Assembly (NCBI GenBank): GCA_964631605.1
Contig: CAZVYG010000071.1
Location: forward strand, 1-28,191
DNA from: JARKQH01 sp964631605
GTDB lineage: Bacteria > Verrucomicrobiota > Verrucomicrobiia > Limisphaerales > UBA8199
DNA: 28,191 nt
Reading direction: 5' to 3'
Position numbers and translations under genes: made by a program. The first letter of the stretch is position 1, and the number at the start of each line of letters is the position of its first letter. The notes beneath the pieces are model-generated. The model was not told where the DNA came from. It did no database searches and saw only the letters and a program-made list of their open reading frames with translations. Below, piece by piece: positions 15,588 to 22,667 of this stretch.

Positions 15588-16197
15588 GGAGACTCTCCTT
15601 TACGACTGGCAAAAGCGTTTCGGGCGCGTGAGTCCCTCCAGACACAATGCGGCAGCCCGGCAGAGCGCGGCACACGGCCTCGGCATTCAGGAGGGCATCC
15701 TGGTCCCCGACCAGGGCCGCCCAGCCGGGGGGCAGGCCGCGAGCCGCAAACTGGCGCAGGGCCGGCGAAGCGTCTTCCGCAAGCCGGTCCAGGCCCTCGA
15801 GCATTTCAACCAAAGGGTAGGGGGTGTCAGCGGGAGCTGTACCCAGGCCCGCTCGCTGATGGAAATCCGCCAGCGCGGCCCGGCCATCCCGCAAAATCCA
15901 GCGGCGCAGCCAGCGCACCTGCGATTGAGCACATTTCCCGCCCATGCCGTGCTCGGCGCAAAAAGCCACAAAGGGTGCGAGCAGGATTGCCCTGCCGGAA
16001 AAAACAACGCCCGAGCTCGCGGCACTCAGAACACGCCAGGCTCCCAAGGACCAAGCCACTACGATGTCGGAATCCGCCGCCATTTCGGCTGCCCCAAGTC
16101 GGGGCGGCAAGAAGACATGGGACACCGCCGGCCGCCATTCGAGAGCCGCCGCTCGCCAACGCAAGGGGTCCACGCCCCAGCCGCTGATCCAGGTCAT
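15577..16197 (-). CDS. Small alpha/beta hydrolase, BioH/BioG-like pimeloyl-ACP methyl ester esterase
   Basis: 206 aa. The oxyanion-side start ISGWGVDPLRW, the nucleophile elbow AWSLGAW (S50), the aspartate in VGDQDALLN (D165 or D167) and the histidine in GGTHAP (H190) make a complete catalytic triad in the order expected for BioH and BioG. This protein would cut the methyl ester put on by BioC. Its lid region (PFVAFCAEHGMGGKCAQSQVRWLRR) is short and of its own kind. The start is not certain: ATG 16197 is used here, while TTG at 16218 would add seven residues. It overlaps bioC downstream by 11 bp and follows the NusG paralogue after about 20-40 bp, so all three are probably one transcript. Confidence 0.65.
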   Translation of the reverse strand: MTWISGWGVDPLRWRAAALEWRPAVSHVFLPPRLGAAEMAADSDIVVAWSLGAWRVLSAASSGVVFSGRAILLAPFVAFCAEHGMGGKCAQSQVRWLRRWILRDGRAALADFHQRAGLGTAPADTPYPLVEMLEGLDRLAEDASPALRQFAARGLPPGWAALVGDQDALLNAEAVCRALPGCRIVSGGTHAPETLLPVVKESLRAV

Positions 16198-16237
16198 GCG
16201 CACGCGCGGTAGTTTCAATCGCTGGCGCGGCCCCTTT

Positions 16238-16726
16238 TCAAGCTAATTCCAATTGGTCCGCGGAGAGTTTGACGGCGGCGGCCTGGTTGATGAAATCCAG
16301 CCGTAACAAGACGGTGGTCGTGCCGTAACGTTTTTCGACCCAACCCTCGATACCCTGCAGGGGTCCGCTGCGGATTCGGACGCGCATGCCTTCGCCGATG
16401 GCGGGGGCCAGCCGCACTTCGAGATTGGCTTCCAGCGCGGCCAAAATATCGTGCAACTGGCGGGCAAACTCCTCCTGATCAACCACTGTGAGCAGGTTGG
16501 CCACGTTCTCGTTCCGCCGCACAGCGTCCCGCTGCGCCGGTTCCAATTGCAGGAAGACGTAACCGGGGAACAGGGGCTTGTCAAAGGTGACGGTTTTGCC
16601 CCGATACTTGTGGACAGATTTGTAGCAGGGCAGCGTCGTCGCGAAGCCCTGCCGCTGACAGTATCCCACCAACTTCTTTTCTCGCCGCGGACGGGTATGC
16701 GCGACGAACCACAAGACTTCCGCCAT
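16238..16726 (-). CDS. Specialised NusG paralogue (RfaH/UpxY/LoaP-type)
   Basis: 162 aa. The NGN domain begins LWFVAHTRPRREKKLVGYCQRQGF and contains KPLFPGYVFLQLEP, the motif typical of the NusG and RfaH group. The C-terminal KOW segment is GMRVRIRSGPLQGIEGWVEKRYGTTTVLLRLDFINQAAAVKLSADQLE. It binds RNA polymerase and modulates pausing or termination. It is not the housekeeping NusG, which normally lies beside secE and the rplK operon, absent here. The start ATG 16726 fits the domain edge; the frame to 16843 adds a non-homologous leader. Specialised NusG proteins are often encoded at the head of the operon they control; here that would be the BioH/BioC-like pair (inference). Confidence 0.85.
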   Translation of the reverse strand: MAEVLWFVAHTRPRREKKLVGYCQRQGFATTLPCYKSVHKYRGKTVTFDKPLFPGYVFLQLEPAQRDAVRRNENVANLLTVVDQEEFARQLHDILAALEANLEVRLAPAIGEGMRVRIRSGPLQGIEGWVEKRYGTTTVLLRLDFINQAAAVKLSADQLELA

Positions 16727-17041
16727 GCCAGAAGAGTTGAGTCTTCCCGGCCTGCTGTCAAATGAAAGCCCCCCGGTGTGAAGCCTGCTCGGCCATCCAG
16801 TACCTGGACAATGTTTACAGGGAGGGTCCAATTTTTCGACCACCCATCCGCCGGTTCCAAACGTCGGGCTGGGAGGTTTGGCGAGCCCGAAGATTGGGGA
16901 TTTTAGGCCGAAATCCTTGATTTTTGCGCTTTTCGCCGGCCGAGGCGGGCCGCGGCCCGCTCCGGCAGCGTCCCGGGAATTCCCTCAATTCGCGTCTTTC
17001 ACCCGGGCTCGGCATCCGAATTGCAGTGCAAGGGACGCAGT
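16727..17041. other. Divergent intergenic region with a GC palindrome
   Basis: This 315-bp gap lies between the NusG paralogue (-) and the large secreted protein (+). It holds a perfect 16-bp palindrome GCGGGCCGCGGCCCGC at 16945-16960 and a weaker hairpin GGATTT(N7)AAATCC at 16898-16916 followed by TTGATTTTT. AAGGGA at about 17029-17034 is the ribosome site of the secreted protein. I see no further gene. Confidence 0.5.
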
Positions 17042-20002
17042 ATGTTTTTGACCGGTGTTGTTCGTGGGGTGAGGCGCGCGGCTCACATTGTCTTAACCAT
17101 GGGCGGTTTGTTTGCCTGGCTGGTTGCGCCGACGCCCGCGCCGGCCGCCACCGTCACGCTGGCTTGGGATCCGAGTCCGGACACCAACGTGGTGGGTTAC
17201 TACATTTATTTCGGCCCTGCCAGCGGCGACTATACCAACAAGCTGTCGGCGGGGTCGGCCCTGACGCTGACAGTGCCCGGCCTGGCGCCGGGCAGCGCGT
17301 ATTATTTTGCAGCGACCGCAGTGGATGCGATGGGCTTGGAAAGCGAATTCTCGCAGGAGGTTAGCACCAACCTGCCGCCGATAGCCACCAATCTGCCTCC
17401 AGTGGCCAATCCCGCCATCGTGCAGGTCGCCGAGGACCAGACCGTCGCCGTCACTCTGACGGGCAGCGATCCAAATAATGACCCGCTCTCCTTTCAAATT
17501 GTGGCCAACCCGGTCAACGGCACGCTCATCGGCACCCCGCCAAACCTCACCTACCGGCCCACACCGAACTACTTTGGCTCGGACAGTTTCACCTTCCGCG
17601 CCCGCGACGGCTTTGCGGATTCGGCGCCGGCGACGGTGTCCATCACCGTTACGCCGGTGAACGACCCGCCCACCTTGAACAGTTTGGCCGCGCGCACGGT
17701 AAATGAAAATGCGGCTGCGCAGAATGTGGCACTTTCCGGAATTGGCGCGGGCGCGACCAATGAGGCGGATGTGCTCACCATCACGGCGGTGTCCAGCAAC
17801 CCGGGCGTGGTACCCCATCCGACCGTGACCTATACCAGCCCTGGCGCCACCGGCACCCTGACCTTCAGACCCGCGACCAACGCCTATGGATCAGCCGTCA
17901 TCACCGTGACGGTGAATGACGGGCAGGCCCAGAGTTCAAGCATCTCTCGCAGCTTTACGGTAACCGTCAATGCCGCGCCGCGGATTTCGCCCATTGCCAG
18001 TCAGCCCGCGATTGCCGGCGTGGCCACCGGTCCCATTCCTTTCACCGTGAGCGATGCCGACGACCCGGCCACGGCGCTGACGTTGACCGCGTCTTCTTCG
18101 CTGCCGGCGGTGGTGCCGGTCAGCAACATCGTCTTCGGTGGCTCGGGCAGCAATCGGACCGTCACCATCACGCCGGTTGCTGACAAGGTGGGCAATGCCA
18201 CCATCAGCCTGGCGGTGAGCGACGGCAAGGCCTCGACTTCGACCAGCTTCATTTTGGCGGTCACGGCCCCCAAGCCGGGGACCAATACGGCGCCTTTCCT
18301 GTCGGAAATTGCCGCCCAAGTGGGAACCAAGGACCAGACCACCGGCCCCATCCCGCTGACGGTCAGCGATGCTGAGACACCGGCATCCAATCTGACGGTG
18401 TCGGCAACGTCCTCGAATCCCGGCCTGCTGGCACTGACCAACATTGTGTTTGGCGGCAGCGGCAGTAATCGCACCGTCACCCTGATTCCGAACACCGGCC
18501 AAACGGGTCTGACTTACATCACCGTCACCGTCAGCGACAGCCAGGCAGTCGCCAGCCGCACGTTCTCCTTTGATGTATTGCCCGCCGGCGTTGCGGTTGC
18601 CTTGAAGAAAACGGGGGATGGCAAGGTGGGCGGCGCCCTTTCGGGCACCACCTATACCGCCATGGCGGCCGCCGAGCCGGGCAGCGCCTTCGTGGGCTGG
18701 AGTGGCAGCATTACCTCTTCCTCGCCGACCTTGACCCTGACTCTGCGCAAGAAAATGGTGCTGCAAGCCAACTTCGCGCCGTTCCAGGTCCAAACCAACG
18801 GCAACGGCCGGATATCCCCCAATCTCGGTTCGGCGCGGGGGCTGGTCTTTGGCCGGCGCTACACGCTGACTGCCATCCCCAACGACGGTTACGAATTTGC
18901 CGGGTGGACGGGCAGCGTCACTTCCGCGTCCTCGAGCATCGCCCTGGTGCTCCAGACCAACACGGTTCTTGGGGCGACGTTTGTGCCCAGCCCGTTTGTG
19001 GCGGTGGCGGGGCTCTACGACGGTTTGTTCCACGAGGATGAGCAGGTGACCCACCCCAGCTCGGGTTTCTTCCGGTTGTTGCTCAACAAGCGGGGATATT
19101 ACACCAGCCGGGTGTTGATTAATGGCAAGTCTTACCAGTTCACCGGACGTTTCGCGCTGGATTGCCGCGCCACCAATGTGGTCAACCGGTTGGGCGCCAA
19201 CCCTTTGACCCTCCGGCTCCTGTTGGACACCAACACCGCCGCAGACCAGATTGTCGGCGAGGTGACCGACGGCGTCTGGAGAGCCGCCCTGTCCAGCGAC
19301 CGCGCCATCTACCGAAACACCACAGGCACCTCGCCGATTGCGGGCCGTTATACTCTCGTGGTGCCGGGCTCGGAAGCCGGCGCGCCTGTGACGATGGGCG
19401 ACGGTTATGCCGTGGCGTTGGTGAACACGCAAGGTCTGGCGTTGGTGGGGGGCACCCTGGCTGACGGCAGCACTTACACGGCCAGCGCCTACGTCTCCAA
19501 GAAGGGCCAGTGGCCTCTCTACCTGCCCCTCTACGCCGGAAAAGGCTCGGCGCTGGGCTGGCTGACGTTTGCCAGCCGCCCTGACGACGACCTCAACGGC
19601 CTGGTGAGCTGGATCAAGCCGCCCCTGAGTGGCGCGAAATACTATCCAGAAGGGTTCAACCTCGAGTCGCTGGTCATTGGCTCGGCCTACGCCAAGCCGA
19701 TGGGAGCGACCAACCACATCGTGAAGCTGGACGACGCCCAGCTTGCCTTTGTCGGCGGCAACCTGGTCGAGAACTTCACCAACTCCATCACCCTGGGCAA
19801 CTTCAGCCAGGTTTCCAACAACAGCACCAATGGCCTGCTGCTCAGCTTTAACCTGGCCAATGGCCGGTTCTCCGGACAGGTTCGCAACCCGATCACCCGC
19901 GATGTGCGCAGCTTTGGGGGAGTGGTGCTGCAGAAACGCGACGAAGGTTACGGCTCGCTCTTCGGCACCAATCAAACGAGTCGCGTTATTCTCGCCGAGT
20001 AA
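17042..20002 (+). CDS. Large secreted multidomain protein (FN3, Ig/cadherin-like repeats, InlB-type repeats, unnamed C-terminal domain)
   Basis: 986 aa. Residues 1-36 form a signal peptide (HIVLTMGGLFAWLVAPTPAPA). 37-111 is a fibronectin type III domain (VTLAWDPSPDTNVVGYYIYF). 121-208 is a cadherin-like tandem-95 module (EDQTVAVTLTGSDPNNDPL, YFGSDSFTFRARDG, VNDPP). 209-310, 313-409 and 417-513 are related Ig-like modules; the last two share NIVFGGSGSNRTVT exactly 105 residues apart. 516-580 and 581-650 are InlB-B-type repeats (AFVGWSGSITS, EFAGWTGSVTS). 653-986 is a beta-rich domain starting VAGLYDGLF, containing SKKGQWPLYLPLYAGKGSALGWLTF and ending GYGSLFGTNQTSRVILAE; I recall its like in Verrucomicrobia but know no function. 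An adhesin or surface role is inferred. ATG 17042 has AAGGGA 7 nt upstream. Confidence 0.88.
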   Translation: MFLTGVVRGVRRAAHIVLTMGGLFAWLVAPTPAPAATVTLAWDPSPDTNVVGYYIYFGPASGDYTNKLSAGSALTLTVPGLAPGSAYYFAATAVDAMGLESEFSQEVSTNLPPIATNLPPVANPAIVQVAEDQTVAVTLTGSDPNNDPLSFQIVANPVNGTLIGTPPNLTYRPTPNYFGSDSFTFRARDGFADSAPATVSITVTPVNDPPTLNSLAARTVNENAAAQNVALSGIGAGATNEADVLTITAVSSNPGVVPHPTVTYTSPGATGTLTFRPATNAYGSAVITVTVNDGQAQSSSISRSFTVTVNAAPRISPIASQPAIAGVATGPIPFTVSDADDPATALTLTASSSLPAVVPVSNIVFGGSGSNRTVTITPVADKVGNATISLAVSDGKASTSTSFILAVTAPKPGTNTAPFLSEIAAQVGTKDQTTGPIPLTVSDAETPASNLTVSATSSNPGLLALTNIVFGGSGSNRTVTLIPNTGQTGLTYITVTVSDSQAVASRTFSFDVLPAGVAVALKKTGDGKVGGALSGTTYTAMAAAEPGSAFVGWSGSITSSSPTLTLTLRKKMVLQANFAPFQVQTNGNGRISPNLGSARGLVFGRRYTLTAIPNDGYEFAGWTGSVTSASSSIALVLQTNTVLGATFVPSPFVAVAGLYDGLFHEDEQVTHPSSGFFRLLLNKRGYYTSRVLINGKSYQFTGRFALDCRATNVVNRLGANPLTLRLLLDTNTAADQIVGEVTDGVWRAALSSDRAIYRNTTGTSPIAGRYTLVVPGSEAGAPVTMGDGYAVALVNTQGLALVGGTLADGSTYTASAYVSKKGQWPLYLPLYAGKGSALGWLTFASRPDDDLNGLVSWIKPPLSGAKYYPEGFNLESLVIGSAYAKPMGATNHIVKLDDAQLAFVGGNLVENFTNSITLGNFSQVSNNSTNGLLLSFNLANGRFSGQVRNPITRDVRSFGGVVLQKRDEGYGSLFGTNQTSRVILAE

Positions 20003-20016
20003 TCGGCGGTGCGCCC

Positions 20017-20052
20017 CGGCGGGGACGGTTTCATGGGTTGCCGTCCCCGCCG
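20017..20052 (+). terminator. Intrinsic terminator after the large secreted protein
   Basis: A 12-bp perfect stem (CGGCGGGGACGG / CCGTCCCCGCCG) with a 12-nt loop is followed by CTTTGTTT. It starts 15 bp after the stop at 20002. The convergent ymdB-like gene ends at 20069, so it may serve both strands, but only the plus side has a T-rich tail. Confidence 0.8.
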
Positions 20053-20068
20053 CTTTGTTTGATGGGTG

Positions 20069-20866
20069 TCAGCCGGTCGAAGGTTGCCACTCGCGCGAAA
20101 TCCGCTCGATTTGCCAGGCGCGCCCGGAACTGTTGTCCAACTCGAGCAGCGCCCCCTGAAGCAGCACCCGTCCCCTGGCGACCTCGAAGCGCTGGGGCAT
20201 GCCGGTGAGGAACCGCCGGACAATCGGCTCGATCTCGCGCCCGATAACGCTCTCGTGGGGGCCGGTAAACCCGCCGTCGGACAAATAAGCCGTACCGCCG
20301 GGAAACACCTGTTCATCGGCGGTTTGCACGTGGGTGTGGGTGCCGACGACGGCGCTGACGCGGCCATCAAGCATGCGCGCCAGCGCCACTTTTTCGGAGG
20401 TGGCCTCGGCGTGAAAATCCACAAAAATGATGGGCGTTTCCTGGCGCAGCCGTTTCACTTCTTCCAGCACGCACAGGAACGGGTTTTCGAGCGGCGGCAT
20501 GAAAGTGCGCCCCTGCAGATTGATCACCGCCACGGGCGGCAACCCTTCTTTGCGCACCACCGCGCTGCCGCGCCCCGGAGTGTCGGGCGGATAGTTGAGC
20601 GGACGCAGAAACCGCGTCTCCTTCTCGATCAGCTCCATGACTTCCTTCTGATCCCAAACATGGTCCCCGCTGGTGATGATGTCCACCCCCGCCGAAAAAA
20701 TCTCTTCGGCTGTTTTGGGCGTGATACCCGACCCTCCCGCCGAATTCTCCCCATTGGCGACCACGACATCCACGTGGCACGTGCTCCGCAGCATGGGCAC
20801 CAACTCTTTGACCGCCCGGCGCCCCGGCTGACCCACAATATCCGCAATAAAAAGCAACTTCACCAT
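20069..20866 (-). CDS. ymdB: YmdB-family metallophosphoesterase
   Basis: 265 aa, the normal length for the TIGR00282 family, whose Bacillus member YmdB hydrolyses 2',3'-cyclic AMP and affects biofilm and motility. The dinuclear metal ligands are in the family order: D9 in FIADIVG, E40 and N41 in ANGENSAGG, H69 in SGDHVWD, H152 in VDFHAEATSE, and H177/H179 in GTHTHVQT. GGTAYLSDGGFTGPHESVIG is also conserved. It stands alone, reading leftwards and converging on the large secreted protein across a shared terminator region. The start ATG 20866 has no strong ribosome site. 20867-21038 holds nothing I can identify. Confidence 0.92.
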   Translation of the reverse strand: MVKLLFIADIVGQPGRRAVKELVPMLRSTCHVDVVVANGENSAGGSGITPKTAEEIFSAGVDIITSGDHVWDQKEVMELIEKETRFLRPLNYPPDTPGRGSAVVRKEGLPPVAVINLQGRTFMPPLENPFLCVLEEVKRLRQETPIIFVDFHAEATSEKVALARMLDGRVSAVVGTHTHVQTADEQVFPGGTAYLSDGGFTGPHESVIGREIEPIVRRFLTGMPQRFEVARGRVLLQGALLELDNSSGRAWQIERISREWQPSTG

Positions 20867-21038
20867 GCCACACTACGCCCTGCACGCCCCCCCGCAAGCC
20901 GTTTCCCGCCAGCCGGCTTCAGAGGAAGGCGGCGTTGGAGCGCGGCAAGGGTTGCGGGCGCGACGGTTTTCACGACCAACTCACCCCCCTGCCGCTCTTA
21001 CGGACGGACGGCCAAACCAGCAATTCTTTGCAACGGTT

Positions 21039-21761
21039 TTATCGGGTGATGCTCGGCCCCTGACGAGGTTCAGGGGCCGGGTTGGAGGACCCGCGGAGTG
21101 GGGACAGGCTTGTAACCATAACTGGTGACATGCAGGCAACCGTGAACCTGCTATAGTAGTGGCGTGTTGACGATGCAAAAACGCAGTAGATCAGACCGTG
21201 TGTGGCTGATAGGGCGTATGTCTGCGGCGCCGCGTCGGGTGAGAATTTAATGCTGTTCTCATTGTAGAATGTGCTGAAAGGCCGGGTGAAAAGCCCGGCC
21301 TTTTGGCGTACCGGGGGGTAGGTCGTGGTGTTGCCTGCCGGAGAGGATTTCTTATCCCACAGGATGGCGAGTGAGGGATTGTTTGTCTCCGAGAGACCTT
21401 GAATGTAAATCCGACTGCACTTTTGCTCGGGAATCGGTGCCCCCGTTTTGAGTGCCTCTCGCAACAGCGACCCGTCGTCTCCGGGACCAGTAATCGGACC
21501 AATGCTGTAATGTCCGTTCGTATCACCTAAATACTCACCCTTGACCAAGAGAAGCAAAGCATTGCCAAATCCATTTGTGTGGTATGGCAAGTTTCCATTG
21601 TTATCCTGTGAGTACATCTTAAACGCGATACCCGCTTGTTTTATACAGTGCTCGTGGGCGTGAAAGATGTTGAAGACGGACAAACAGACGAATGCCACGA
21701 CGAGAAAGAGCGGGATGCTTATGACCAAACCCCAGATAACCCAGTGTCTTCTGCGTGTCAT
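21039..21761 (-). CDS. Hypothetical membrane-anchored protein, pseudopilin-like
   Basis: About 240 aa, function unknown. A basic start (MTRRRHWVIWG) is followed by one membrane segment (LVISIPLFLVVAFVCLSVFNIF), then a soluble part. CIKQAGIAFKMYSQDNNGNLPYHTNGFGNALLLLV resembles the post-helix region of the many Verrucomicrobia pseudopilin-like proteins (pattern CxxxLxxxGxAxxxYxxDNxGxxP), though the usual prepilin cleavage site is missing. Base composition is clearly less GC-rich than in the neighbours. The last ~60 residues look unlike protein of this family, and a terminator-like hairpin at 21277-21304 and another at 21054-21079 lie in the frame. The real gene may therefore be shorter or decayed. 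Start ATG 21761 is preceded by TTGGGG; TTG 21782 is an alternative. Confidence 0.5.
   Translation of the reverse strand: MTRRRHWVIWGLVISIPLFLVVAFVCLSVFNIFHAHEHCIKQAGIAFKMYSQDNNGNLPYHTNGFGNALLLLVKGEYLGDTNGHYSIGPITGPGDDGSLLREALKTGAPIPEQKCSRIYIQGLSETNNPSLAILWDKKSSPAGNTTTYPPVRQKAGLFTRPFSTFYNENSIKFSPDAAPQTYALSATHGLIYCVFASSTRHYYSRFTVACMSPVMVTSLSPLRGSSNPAPEPRQGPSITR
21054..21079. repeat. Perfect hairpin near the 3' end of the pseudopilin-like ORF
   Basis: CGGCCCCTGA (21054-21063) and TCAGGGGCCG (21070-21079) pair perfectly around a 6-nt loop. No T tract follows on either strand. It overlaps the last codons of the ORF that ends at 21039, which weakens the case that those codons are translated. Confidence 0.6.
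21152..21304 (+). ncRNA. Possible small RNA with intrinsic terminator
   Basis: At 21277-21303 a perfect 10-bp stem (AAAGGCCGGG / CCCGGCCTTT, 7-nt loop) is followed by T residues on the plus strand, a standard terminator. No plus-strand gene lies before it. A TATAGT at 21152-21157 could be a -10 box, giving a transcript of about 145 nt antisense to the pseudopilin-like ORF. The -35 is poor, so this is only a candidate. The hairpin itself is certain. Confidence 0.25.
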
Positions 21762-22154
21762 TACAGCCCCAAGGATAAACAACTTGTTTTTTCCACGCCA
21801 TAGCTAAAGACCGACCAACCCCGGTGCTACGGTGCTTGGCGGAGTCAACTGCCTTGCAGGCGGGAAATTTCCAAAAGTTGTGAGCAGCCAGTTCGGCTTT
21901 CGTTTCATACCCCCCAGGCTGCCTGGCTCCGTGGATTCTGGCGGCCTGATTTGCGCCACCGCTGAACGCAAGGGGCCCTTATGCCATCCTGGAAGTTCAT
22001 CACCACCCGGACCATGCGCTTGCCGGTGTCGCTACCGAGAATCTTCGGTTCTTGTTTGGCTGCCGTCGCTGTTACGAAAGAGAGGAGGTTTTCAAGGCAG
22101 TAGCGCTTCCGCACTCACCGGGCGAAGAAGGAGTGCAGGCGCTCGCGCAGCAGT
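21762..22154. other. Region without a firm gene next to tRNA-Arg
   Basis: These 393 bp hold no gene I can support. On the minus strand a short frame from GTG 22114 to 21905 (69 codons) reads RKRYCLENLLSFVTATAA and then ILGSDTGKRMVRVVMNFQDGI, which looks protein-like but matches no family I know. Directly downstream of the tRNA a frame ends in LHSFFAR and a stop. These may be gene remnants. Confidence 0.3.
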
Positions 22155-22230
22155 TGGTACCCCCACCCTGAATTGAACAGGGATCAACGGTTTAGGAAAC
22201 CGCCGCTCTATCCATTTGAGCTATGGGGGC
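22155..22230 (-). tRNA. tRNA-Arg (anticodon CCU)
   Basis: 76 nt including an encoded CCA. On the minus strand the acceptor stem GCCCCCA pairs with TGGGGGT (the first pair is G-U). The D arm is GCTC...GAGC, the anticodon arm GCGGT-TTCCTAA-ACCGT gives anticodon CCT, and the T arm is CCCTG-TTCAATT-CAGGG. The discriminator is A. It reads AGG codons. All four helices close, so the call is firm. It has no partner gene in the same direction nearby. Its 3' end faces the low-GC stretch at 21039-22154. Confidence 0.93.
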
Positions 22231-22667
22231 GAGCCTGGGAAACATCTTTACATAGAACGAGGACTAGGGCAAGGATGCACTCGGGGCCAAAAGCGGCAGT
22301 GCGGTCCGCCTGGTGACCACTCTTGGCGACTCTTGCCTAATTCGGTCTCTTCCCGGCGCCCCCGCCTGGCGTAAGGGCGGGGTGTAACGCAGCTACGGTG
22401 TGCGGCGGCGGCAAGGCGGCCGGCGGCGTGCCAGTCCGGCAGCCGCATCCGCCACCGGGGCAACCGACAGACACACGCCGTACAAGGCATCCGAGCACGG
22501 AGCCGATTAAGCCTGTCCTCATCCTGACCGCCATCACCGGATTGACGCCCAACGGCGCACATTTGCGTTGGCTGGCCTGAGAACACCCGGCGTGAAGCCG
22601 GCTTGGCATCCGTGCAAATATCCGGGCTGGAGTTTGGCGCGGCGGCCGGTAAACTTGCCCGGCTGAT
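22231..22667. other. Leader region upstream of ribBA
   Basis: 437 bp without a supported gene. I looked for an FMN riboswitch here because it commonly precedes ribBA: AGGGCGGGGTGTAA near 22372 recalls its first conserved block, but the paired blocks do not follow, so I do not call one. A small hairpin CCGGC(N5)GCCGG lies near 22587. The segment ends TTGCCCGGCTGATATG, with no Shine-Dalgarno before ribBA. Confidence 0.4.

Noticed and set aside
16898..16916. Terminator GGATTT(N7)AAATCC with TTGATTTTT on the plus strand
   Set aside because: The stem is only six weak pairs and no plus-strand gene precedes it; the NusG paralogue reads the other way.
17936..19975. Long minus-strand frame opposite the large secreted protein
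   Set aside because: It has no recognisable domain, is rich in Arg, Gly and His as expected for antisense of this gene, and the plus strand has clear domains.
22370..22445. FMN riboswitch before ribBA
   Set aside because: AGGGCGGGGTGTAA and AGTCCGG resemble single blocks of the element, but the complementary stems and the middle conserved blocks are absent, and the segment lies over 200 bp from the gene.
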